A stretch of 64,000 bases of DNA from Domibacillus enclensis (GTDB taxonomy: Bacteria > Bacillota > Bacilli > Bacillales > Domibacillaceae). Under the pieces are notes generated by a model. The model saw nothing but the letters and a program-made list of their open reading frames with translations, did no database searches and was not told the origin of the DNA. Positions within the stretch are counted from its first letter, which is position 1. Each line of letters opens with the position of its first letter. Location of the stretch: the NCBI RefSeq assembly GCF_900156125.1, contig NZ_FTLX01000002.1, positions 372,001-436,000 on the forward strand, read 5' to 3'. Of the stretch, positions 9,266-15,783 are shown in pieces. The position numbers and the translations under genes were made by a program.

Positions 9266-9370
9266 CGTAATCCCTCCTTTTTCCTTATAGTAACGGAAAA
9301 AGGATGCAAAACAACCTTTATTCCGATAAAATAAAAAGAGTATGAATAAAAGTAAAGGCAGGTACTGAAG

Positions 9371-10216
9371 ATGAAGACGGCCATTTTGACTGACAGCACG
9401 GCTTATCTTCCGAAAGCGCTGCGAGATGAACTGAATATTTTTATGATCCCGCTCAGCGTGATTTTTGGCGAGGATGCGTATCGTGAAGAACTAGATATAA
9501 CGATGAAAGAATTTTATGCGAAAGTCAATGAGGGCGGAAAGCTTCCGACAACGTCCCAGCCGGTCATCGGTCATTTTGTGGAAATGTATGAACAGATCGC
9601 GAAGGAATACGATGCAGTCATCGGCATTTATTTATCAAGCGGCATTAGTGGCACCTATCAATCTTCTATGACAGCGGCGGATATGGTGGACGGACTTGAT
9701 GTGTATTCGTTTGATACAGAAGTCAGCTGTGCCCCGCAGGCTTTTTACGTGCTTCGTGCTGTGGAAATGGCCAAGCAGGGCAAGCAGCCGGGTGAAATTA
9801 TGGCGGAGCTGACCGAGATGAAAAAATGGACAAAGGCGTACTTTATGGTGGATGACTTAAACCATTTAAAGCGCGGCGGCCGGTTAAGCGGCGCCCAGGC
9901 ATTAATTGGCGGGCTGCTGCAGGTTAAGCCGATTTTGCATTTTGAAGAAAAAGTGATTGTCCCATTTGAAAAAATCCGCACAAGCAAAAAAGCGCTGAAA
10001 CGAATTGGCGACTTGTTTGAAGAGGATTATAACGAAGGAAGCAAGCTTCAGGCAGTCATCATTCATGCGAATCGCGAGGACGATGCCCGTCAATGGGTGA
10101 CGGACCTGAAAAAACGGTTCCCGAACGCCGAATTCGGCATTTCAAGCTTTGGCCCGGTTATCGCTACGCACCTTGGCGAAGGCGCACTGGCGATGGGCTG
10201 GACGAAAAAAGGGTAA
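9371..10216 (+). CDS. degV: DegV family fatty-acid-binding protein
   Basis: DegV-family protein (281 residues), known from structures to bind a fatty acid; related FakB proteins present fatty acids to FakA kinase. The N-terminus has the family TDSTAYLP motif and the central SSGISGTYQS loop. A conserved LKRGGRLSGAQA segment is followed by LLQVKPIL. It lies between degSU and comFA as in B. subtilis, although here about 8 kb of other genes separate it from degU. No FakA-like partner is nearby. Confidence 0.92.
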   Translation: MKTAILTDSTAYLPKALRDELNIFMIPLSVIFGEDAYREELDITMKEFYAKVNEGGKLPTTSQPVIGHFVEMYEQIAKEYDAVIGIYLSSGISGTYQSSMTAADMVDGLDVYSFDTEVSCAPQAFYVLRAVEMAKQGKQPGEIMAELTEMKKWTKAYFMVDDLNHLKRGGRLSGAQALIGGLLQVKPILHFEEKVIVPFEKIRTSKKALKRIGDLFEEDYNEGSKLQAVIIHANREDDARQWVTDLKKRFPNAEFGISSFGPVIATHLGEGALAMGWTKKG

Positions 10217-10222
10217 CAAACA

Positions 10223-10352
10223 CACGGCGCAATTACATGGATTAACGCGCAATATCGCGAGGTTTTGGCGCAAATGCCAGCGTTAGCGCGCAATTCCCCA
10301 ACGTAAGGCGCAATCCCGCTCGAATTGCGCCTTATTTTCCATATTTGCGCCG
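10223..10352. repeat. Array of periodic GCGCAAT boxes with inverted end copies (array B)
   Basis: Five direct copies of GCGCAA(T/A) start at 10227, 10247, 10268, 10288 and 10308 (spacing 20, 21, 20, 20). Two inverted copies (ATTGCGC, TTTGCGC) start at 10324 and 10344. The outer ends ACACGGCGCAA and TTGCGCCGTGT are inverted repeats. The sequence between boxes is not conserved. It sits in the gap after degV, just before the shared terminator. Confidence 0.8.
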
Positions 10353-10397
10353 TGTAAAGGGTAAAAACGAGTCTCACTTTCATTTTAATCGAACATA

Positions 10398-10433
10398 AAA
10401 AAGCGCCCCGGCTTGAAACCGGAGCGCTTTTTC
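10398..10433. terminator. Bidirectional terminator between degV and the SLH gene
   Basis: AAAAAAGCGCCCCGG pairs with CCGGAGCGCTTTTT across a short loop. A/T runs on both sides allow it to serve both convergent genes. Confidence 0.85.
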
Positions 10434-12728
10434 TTATTTTGGAACGGAGTTAAGGACGTCTGTGATCATTTGCATTTCTTCTGCATCGATGCGGTCGGTG
10501 CTTGCTGCACGTGTACCGCTAATCAAGTCGCCGAAGCCCTGCTCATTCAGCTTTTTAATGACGTCGTTGATAAACGGACGGTTGTTGTTGACGAGATACG
10601 TTGTTTTCGACCGGATCATCTGGTCGAAAATCGCACTGCGCTCCATGCCGATCCGCTCAAGACCTTCTTGATTCAACAGAAGATCCAACAGCGTGAGAAG
10701 CTCATAGTCATTTCCGGCGAATGTTAAGTCCGGATTTACCTGGTACCAGAGATCTCCTTTGTAGCTACCGCTCGTCCGAACCCAGCGCGGATACAGGTTT
10801 TCAATGCCTGCCTTCAGCTCGCGCATCGGCTTGAGGTACTTGTCATCGCGTGTTTGCTCGTAAGCAACGATAAGGAACCGCATGCCGCCCAGCGCGTGAT
10901 TCAGAGACGAATGAGTTTTAGCAGATCCGGACTTGTAATAATCCGAGATCATGTAGCTCGACAGCGTCACAGGAATCGTGTTGCCGAGCGCTTTTTGATT
11001 CACAAGGAAGTTGGCATACGATAAATTGTCATCCTTCAAGGCGTCAATATCGAGCGCTTCTCCTGTGTTTTTCAAAAACATCGCCGCGTTTTCATTCAAG
11101 CGGGTATCCACGTATGGCGCGGTTGTACCGTACGCATTTTTCAGCCATGTGCTCGTGTATTCTGTATGGAAGAGCGGCTGTGAGCCTTTTGTGACTTCAC
11201 CGCCGGAAAAAACATCCAGGTCGGCGACGCCGTTTAACACTAGGTTGTATAAGTACCGGTCGTTATGCTGCTGGTAGGCCGTTAAATAAATGCCCGCCTG
11301 CATCCGGTTAATGCTGCGGCCGTAGCCCATTTTATATCCTGGCTCAATCGACCACGGCAGCTTTGTGATCGCGCCATCTGCCGTCAGCCAGTTGTTAATG
11401 GAAATGTACTCCGCAATCGTGCGCTTAAACCATTGGTTTCGAGTGGATTCGCTTTTAAATAAAGGCTTGTCCGATACAAGCGCCCATGAATCGGAAATCG
11501 CTTTGCCCTGGACGGTCATGTTCATGCTTGCCGTCACGGTATTGTTTGCCTGCGTAATGTCGTAGCCGGCATATTCTTTCTCCAGCACGCGCAGTGAAGA
11601 GACAGTGCCATCTGAATATTTCTGCTGCTTCGGAAGAGATACATAGTTTTTGCCCATCATCACTTCGTTCGTGACAGCAGAGCCATTTTTCACGGAAAGA
11701 ACACCGATCGGGTGGCTTGTTTCATCCACGCCAAATACATTATGGTGCTCCTGCACGATCGTTCCCTGATCGCTGTATTTTGCGAGTGAGTAGCCATCTG
11801 ATTGAACAAATGGCATCGATACGGTAGCGGAGTATGTATTATCCGCATTATGCGTGAACTTGGTGAACACAAATGTGTCGCCATTATCGAGCTTGCGAAG
11901 CGTCACACGCAGAGAGCCGAGCGGGTTTGACGCATAGCCCATATGATAATCATAATGGTAGTCGGTTGATAAAATATGCTTTTCAGATGAACTGCGGCTG
12001 TAGGTAAGCGGAACGCCGCGTGAGTTCATGCGGACCTTCACATATTGACGGTCATTGACAGGTACAATGACCTCCTGGTTATCTGCCGGCTTTGGAATCT
12101 CAATTGGTTCCTTGTCGCCAGCGAGCAAGCCAAGCTTTGTCATCATCCGGTGAATAAACACAGCGGATTCCCCGCGTGTAGCGACTTTAGACGGCAAAAA
12201 GGCATTTTCTGCCGTTCCGTAAATGAGTCCGTAATGTGTCATTCGTTCCACAGACGCATACGCATAGCCGCCGATTTCCTTCGCATCCGTGAAGGAAAGT
12301 GGAGCTCTGTTCATATAGTCGCCTTTTAGCTGCATCGCCCGGTCGAGCATCACCGCTACGTCTGATCGGGTGATTGCTTCATAAGGAAGCGCAAGTCCTT
12401 CAGTCGTTCCTGCAATGATGCCGGCTTTTTTCGCGGCGGCAATTTCAGGATACAGTGTGCTGCCTGGCCCGACATCCTTAAACGCTGAATCGCCGGCCGG
12501 CAGATCAAGCGCCCGGACGAGATACGCTAAAAACTGGCCTCTTGTTACATTTGTGTAAGGCCGGAACGTCCCATCTTCAAAACCTGCAATGACATCTTCT
12601 GCCACGAGATCGTCAATTTCTGCTTTTGCCCAGTGGCCGGATGTATCGCTGAAGCTCTGTGCCGATACGTGAAAAACAAACGTAAACACGACTAAAAAAG
12701 CGGCAAGGCTTCCTCCAATTTTTCTCAT
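10434..12728 (-). CDS. S-layer-homology domain protein with large helical C-terminal domain
   Basis: Exported 764-residue protein. A signal peptide (about 1-24, ends VSAQS) is followed by three SLH repeats to about residue 200 (FSDTSGHWAKAEIDDL...GFEDGTFRP; FKDVGPGSTLYPEIAAAKKAG; FTDAKEIGGYAYASVERM...TRGESAVFIHRMM), which normally anchor to pyruvylated wall polymer. A beta-rich part at about 230-430 is followed by a helical part rich in aromatic residues and Asn/Asp. That last part is reminiscent of alpha/alpha-toroid sugar-acting domains such as the glucuronyl epimerase group, but I cannot confirm this. The start follows GAAAGGGGATTTT. A sigma-A-like promoter lies upstream, divergent from comFA. 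Confidence 0.85.
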   Translation of the reverse strand: MRKIGGSLAAFLVVFTFVFHVSAQSFSDTSGHWAKAEIDDLVAEDVIAGFEDGTFRPYTNVTRGQFLAYLVRALDLPAGDSAFKDVGPGSTLYPEIAAAKKAGIIAGTTEGLALPYEAITRSDVAVMLDRAMQLKGDYMNRAPLSFTDAKEIGGYAYASVERMTHYGLIYGTAENAFLPSKVATRGESAVFIHRMMTKLGLLAGDKEPIEIPKPADNQEVIVPVNDRQYVKVRMNSRGVPLTYSRSSSEKHILSTDYHYDYHMGYASNPLGSLRVTLRKLDNGDTFVFTKFTHNADNTYSATVSMPFVQSDGYSLAKYSDQGTIVQEHHNVFGVDETSHPIGVLSVKNGSAVTNEVMMGKNYVSLPKQQKYSDGTVSSLRVLEKEYAGYDITQANNTVTASMNMTVQGKAISDSWALVSDKPLFKSESTRNQWFKRTIAEYISINNWLTADGAITKLPWSIEPGYKMGYGRSINRMQAGIYLTAYQQHNDRYLYNLVLNGVADLDVFSGGEVTKGSQPLFHTEYTSTWLKNAYGTTAPYVDTRLNENAAMFLKNTGEALDIDALKDDNLSYANFLVNQKALGNTIPVTLSSYMISDYYKSGSAKTHSSLNHALGGMRFLIVAYEQTRDDKYLKPMRELKAGIENLYPRWVRTSGSYKGDLWYQVNPDLTFAGNDYELLTLLDLLLNQEGLERIGMERSAIFDQMIRSKTTYLVNNNRPFINDVIKKLNEQGFGDLISGTRAASTDRIDAEEMQMITDVLNSVPK

Positions 12729-12766
12729 AAAATCCCCTTTCTCTTTAACAGCATATTACAATTAGA

Positions 12767-12794
12767 AGTATACCATATCGAAAAAATGCGCCAA
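12767..12794 (-). promoter_or_regulatory. Sigma-A-like promoter of the SLH gene
   Basis: On the minus strand TTGGCG (12794-12789) and TATACT (12772-12767) are separated by 16 bases, about 40 bases before the start codon. It is divergent from the comFA promoter. Confidence 0.6.
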
Positions 12795-12811
12795 TGTTAA
12801 ATTCCGATGAC

Positions 12812-12834
12812 AATATGACAACGATTGTCATATT
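12812..12834. promoter_or_regulatory. Palindromic operator-like site between the SLH gene and comFA
   Basis: AATATGACAA-CGA-TTGTCATATT is a perfect 10-bp inverted repeat with a 3-base centre. Its right arm contains the -35 of the comFA promoter (12825-12830), so a bound protein could exclude polymerase. The size and layout recall Fur-family boxes, but the sequence is not a classic Fur, PerR or Zur site. The regulator is unknown. Confidence 0.6.
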
Positions 12835-12853
12835 CAAGGGAGCGAGATATACT
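12825..12853 (+). promoter_or_regulatory. Sigma-A promoter of comFA
   Basis: TTGTCA (12825-12830) and TATACT (12848-12853) are separated by 17 bases. The predicted start, near 12860, would leave a very short leader before the AAAGGAAG ribosome binding site. No clear ComK box (paired A4-N5-T4 half sites) is visible. Confidence 0.6.
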
Positions 12854-12874
12854 AGCAGGGAAAGGAAGTGGAAA

Positions 12875-14185
12875 ATGAAAAATATATTGTTTTTTACCGG
12901 ACGTGAACTGACCGTTGAAGAAATGCAAGAGCCGATCCCTGACCTCCATCATTTTGCCGTTCAGCCAGGTGTATCTGACGAACCGAAATGTCAGCGCTGC
13001 GGCAACGAAACGAACTTCTCCTCTCATCCATGCGCCCGCTGCGGCAAAGAATGCCTCTACTGCCGAAACTGCATCAAAATGGGCAAAATCTCATCCTGTA
13101 CCACCCTTTACCGCTGGACTGGACCCGAGCCGGATGTCCCGAAAGCAGCCGGCATTTTGCACTGGAGCGGGACGCTGTCACCCGGCCAAAAAACGGCGTC
13201 AGACAACGTGCTGCAGGCCATTCAACAGCAAAAGGAGCATACCGTCTGGGCGGTCGCCGGCGCCGGAAAAACGGAAGTGCTGTTTGCCGGAATTGCCACG
13301 GCTTTATCAGAAGGAAGGCGGGTGTGCATCGCCGCACCGAGATCAGATGTTGTCCGGGAGCTGGCACCGCGCCTTCAAAACGTATTTCCCAACACACCGC
13401 CTGCCGCCCTTTACGGAGGAAGCCCGGACCGCCACACGTACAGCCCGCTCGTCATCTCCACCACTCACCAGCTTTTCCGCTATACAGCCGCATTTGACGT
13501 CATGATTGTAGACGAGGTCGATGCCTTTCCGTACACCTTCGACCACTCGCTTCAGTATGCGGTCCAAAAAGCCCGTAAAACAGAATCCGCCCTCATTTAT
13601 TTAACCGCCACACCAGAGCCGTCCTGGCGGGAGGACATTCAATCCGGCAAGCGGGACGCGACGCTCATTCCCGCCCGTTACCACCGCCAGCCGCTGCCTG
13701 TTCCTTCTATGAAATGGTGCGGAAATTGGAAAAAATCAATCGTTCCGCCGGCTGTTTTGGAATGGGTGAAAACAAAAGAAAAAGCACTTCTATTTTATCC
13801 GCATATCGAGACGATGGAAAAAGCGCTGGCAACGCTGAAAGCAATCGATTCACGAATCGAAAGTGTTCATGCGGCCGATCCGCTGCGGAAGGAAAAAGTA
13901 GCGGCGATGAGGAGAGGAGAAGTGCCGGTTTTGCTGACGACGACGATATTAGAAAGAGGGGTCACCTTTCCGGGTGTCGATGTTGCCGTTGTCGGGGCAG
14001 AAGACCGGGTATTTACCGAAAGTGCCCTCGTTCAAATCGCCGGCCGTGCCGGACGCAGCGCCGACTGTCCGACGGGGGAGATCCTCTTTTTCCACTATGG
14101 CAAAACAACCGCCATGGTCCAATCCATTGAACAAATTAATGAGATGAACAAGCTCGGCAGGCAAAAGGGGCTGCTGGATACATGA
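12875..14185 (+). CDS. comFA: ComFA, DNA-uptake helicase
   Basis: Membrane-associated DEAD-box-like ATPase that helps pull single-stranded DNA into competent cells. A four-cysteine zinc module is present at about residues 39-76 (CQRCG, CARCG, CLYCRNC). Walker A is AVAGAGKT (126-133) and the DEAD-type box is DEVD (213-216). The helicase C domain ends with ERGVTFPGVDVAVVGAED and QIAGRAGRS. The frame opens at 12794, but AAAGGAAG at 12861-12868 selects the ATG at 12875, giving 436 residues, near the family length. It overlaps comFC by ATGA; comFB is missing between them. Confidence 0.94.
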   Translation: MKNILFFTGRELTVEEMQEPIPDLHHFAVQPGVSDEPKCQRCGNETNFSSHPCARCGKECLYCRNCIKMGKISSCTTLYRWTGPEPDVPKAAGILHWSGTLSPGQKTASDNVLQAIQQQKEHTVWAVAGAGKTEVLFAGIATALSEGRRVCIAAPRSDVVRELAPRLQNVFPNTPPAALYGGSPDRHTYSPLVISTTHQLFRYTAAFDVMIVDEVDAFPYTFDHSLQYAVQKARKTESALIYLTATPEPSWREDIQSGKRDATLIPARYHRQPLPVPSMKWCGNWKKSIVPPAVLEWVKTKEKALLFYPHIETMEKALATLKAIDSRIESVHAADPLRKEKVAAMRRGEVPVLLTTTILERGVTFPGVDVAVVGAEDRVFTESALVQIAGRAGRSADCPTGEILFFHYGKTTAMVQSIEQINEMNKLGRQKGLLDT

Positions 14186-14844
14186 ACCGCTGCCTGCTGT
14201 GTGAAAATGGGACAGAAGTCGATTCGTGGCGTGCTTTTTTCGGAGCGAAGGCGCCGCCTCTTTGCGAAGTCTGCACGGCTTCCTTTAACCGTTTGTCGGG
14301 ACCGTGCTGCCACGTTTGTTCGCGTTCCCTGGAAGAGGACGGAGAATGTACGGACTGCCAGTCGTGGCGAAAAAGCATTTTCCACTCAAACGTTTCTCTG
14401 TTCCATTACAATGAAGCGATGCAGGATGTCATTGCGCAGTTTAAGTACCGGGGCGATTATGTCCTGGCGTCCATTTTTGCGGAAAAGATTCGAACCGAAG
14501 CGAAAAAAGCCGCATGTGACCTCATTTGTCCGGTGCCGCTTGCGCCGTCGAGACTCGCGGAGCGGCGGTTTAATCAATCGGAGGCGCTTATCGTCTGTGC
14601 CGGGCTGACGGCTGCGCCGCTGCTTGGCCGGCATGAATCCGAGAAGCAGTCAAAAAAGTCGCGCGCCGAGCGGATGAACGCAGTGCAGACGTTTTATCCG
14701 ACTGGAGAAGCCACCGGAAAATCGGTGCTTGTCATTGATGATATTTACACGACTGGCGCGACGATGCGGCTCGTGGCGGATGCGCTGGCAGATGCTGGCG
14801 CTGCTTCAGTAAAAAGCATCACCATTGCACGAAGCGGTTCTTGA
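14182..14844 (+). CDS. comFC: ComFC, phosphoribosyltransferase-like competence protein
   Basis: ComFC/GntX-family protein needed for transformation. An N-terminal zinc module (CLLC, CEVC, CCHVC, CTDC within residues 4-59) is followed by a phosphoribosyltransferase domain with the PRPP loop VLVIDDIYTTGAT at 182-194 and the RRFNQSE motif. ComFC partners physically with ComFA in other species, and here the two are translationally coupled by the ATGA overlap. Length (220 residues) is normal. Confidence 0.93.
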   Translation: MNRCLLCENGTEVDSWRAFFGAKAPPLCEVCTASFNRLSGPCCHVCSRSLEEDGECTDCQSWRKSIFHSNVSLFHYNEAMQDVIAQFKYRGDYVLASIFAEKIRTEAKKAACDLICPVPLAPSRLAERRFNQSEALIVCAGLTAAPLLGRHESEKQSKKSRAERMNAVQTFYPTGEATGKSVLVIDDIYTTGATMRLVADALADAGAASVKSITIARSGS

Positions 14845-14903
14845 CTTTTTGTACATGTCGAATAAGAATGAACTTAAGAGAATGAGAGGCAAGGTGAGAA
14901 AGT

Positions 14904-15320
14904 ATGAACGAAGTCGTTAACTGTCCGCGCTGCAATGAATTGTACACAAAAAACGCGTTTCGTGACGTTTGTCCGAAATGTTCACGTTCAGAGGAAGAGC
15001 TTTATCAAAAGGCGTATTCATTTTTGCGCAAGCGGGAAAACCGTGCGGCAACGATGGAACGGATTATTGAAGTAACCGGTGCTACAGAAGGCATGATTCA
15101 TAAGTGGGTGAGAAAAGGACGGCTTCAGCCGGCGCAATTCCCGAATCTCGGCTACCCGTGTGACCGGTGCGGCACGATTATTCAAAAAGGCAAGCTGTGC
15201 GCGGGCTGTCTTCAAGAAATCGACTCCGATTTAAAGCTGCATGACCGCGAGCAGTCCTTTTCACAAAAGCGTGAGCAGTCAGAGCACCAGCGTACGTATT
15301 TAGGAAGACGCCAGGACTAA
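14904..15320 (+). CDS. yvyF: Flagellar operon protein YvyF
   Basis: Zinc-ribbon/helix-turn-helix protein (138 residues) of the TIGR03826-like group found just upstream of flgM. It has two Cys pairs at each end (CPRC and CPKC near residues 8-26; CDRCG and CAGC near 86-100). Between them is a helix-turn-helix-like segment (MERIIEVTGATEGMIHKWVRKGRLQ) similar to MerR-type ends. Its role is not firmly known; a flagellar regulatory role is inferred from position. A short terminator follows. Confidence 0.9.
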   Translation: MNEVVNCPRCNELYTKNAFRDVCPKCSRSEEELYQKAYSFLRKRENRAATMERIIEVTGATEGMIHKWVRKGRLQPAQFPNLGYPCDRCGTIIQKGKLCAGCLQEIDSDLKLHDREQSFSQKREQSEHQRTYLGRRQD

Positions 15321-15346
15321 ACCCGCCTTTTGACGGGTTTTTGTTC
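15321..15346 (+). terminator. Short terminator after yvyF
   Basis: AACCCG(CC) pairs with (A)CGGGTT around a TTTTG loop and is followed by five T. It overlaps the end of yvyF. Confidence 0.75.
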
Positions 15347-15373
15347 TTTATATAAATGCGCAAAAATCCTCAT

Positions 15374-15400
15374 TAAACATTTCCCGCATTAGGACGATAT
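15374..15400 (+). promoter_or_regulatory. Sigma-D promoter of flgM
   Basis: TAAA (15374-15377) and GACGATAT (15393-15400) are separated by 15 bases, close to the sigma-D consensus TAAA-N15-GCCGATAT. The spacer begins CATTT as it does at hag, supporting a shared promoter class. Confidence 0.85.
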
Positions 15401-15438
15401 AAGAAGCACAAGAAAAAAAGAAAGCGAGGATACGGACG

Positions 15439-15708
15439 ATGAAAATTAATCAAACACCCGGCGTAAATGGGATTAATCCGTATCAGAAGCAGCTGAAGAA
15501 AGCGGACGCGGCGCAGGCCGCCAGCCCGGCAAACGGCGACAAGCTTGAGATTTCAAGCGCCGCCAAAGAGATGCAAGACTCATCAAGAATACTAGCTGAA
15601 CGCCGCGAAAAAATCGCGCTTCTGAAAGAACAAATAACCGATGGCACGTATAAAACGGATGCGAACGCAACCGCAAAGGCCATGCTCGACTTTTACGGGA
15701 AACAGTAG
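15439..15708 (+). CDS. flgM: FlgM, anti-sigma-D factor
   Basis: Anti-sigma factor that holds sigma-D until the hook-basal body is complete. It is 89 residues, within the family range. The C-terminal half carries the FlgM signature (DKLEISSAAKEMQ, RREKIALLKEQITDGTYKTDA, AKAMLDFY), which contacts sigma. The ATG follows AAGCGAGGATACGG. Being behind a sigma-D promoter, it forms a feedback loop. A terminator follows before the FliK-like gene. Confidence 0.95.
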   Translation: MKINQTPGVNGINPYQKQLKKADAAQAASPANGDKLEISSAAKEMQDSSRILAERREKIALLKEQITDGTYKTDANATAKAMLDFYGKQ

Positions 15709-15717
15709 CCGTAGCCG

Positions 15718-15752
15718 GATCGCCCACGAGATTTCTCCGGGCGATCTTTCTT
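15718..15752 (+). terminator. Terminator after flgM
   Basis: GATCGCCC (15718-15725) pairs with GGGCGATC (15739-15746) across a 13-base loop and is followed by TTTCTTT. It may only partly stop transcription into the genes behind it, which show no clear promoter of their own. Confidence 0.8.
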
Positions 15753-15783
15753 TATGTACATAATCACGAAAGGAGCCCGAATA

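Noticed and set aside
10223-10352. Array B as a CRISPR array
   Set aside because: Repeat units are only 7-8 bases with 12-14 base gaps and inverted copies; there are no 24-37 base repeats, no unique spacers of proper size and no cas genes.
12812-12834. Palindrome before comFA as a Fur, PerR or Zur box
   Set aside because: Size and symmetry are similar, but the TGACAA/TTGTCA arms do not match those consensus sequences closely enough to name the regulator.
12794-12874. Upstream ATG at 12794 as the comFA start
   Set aside because: It would put the promoter and palindrome inside the gene; a good ribosome binding site fits the ATG at 12875.
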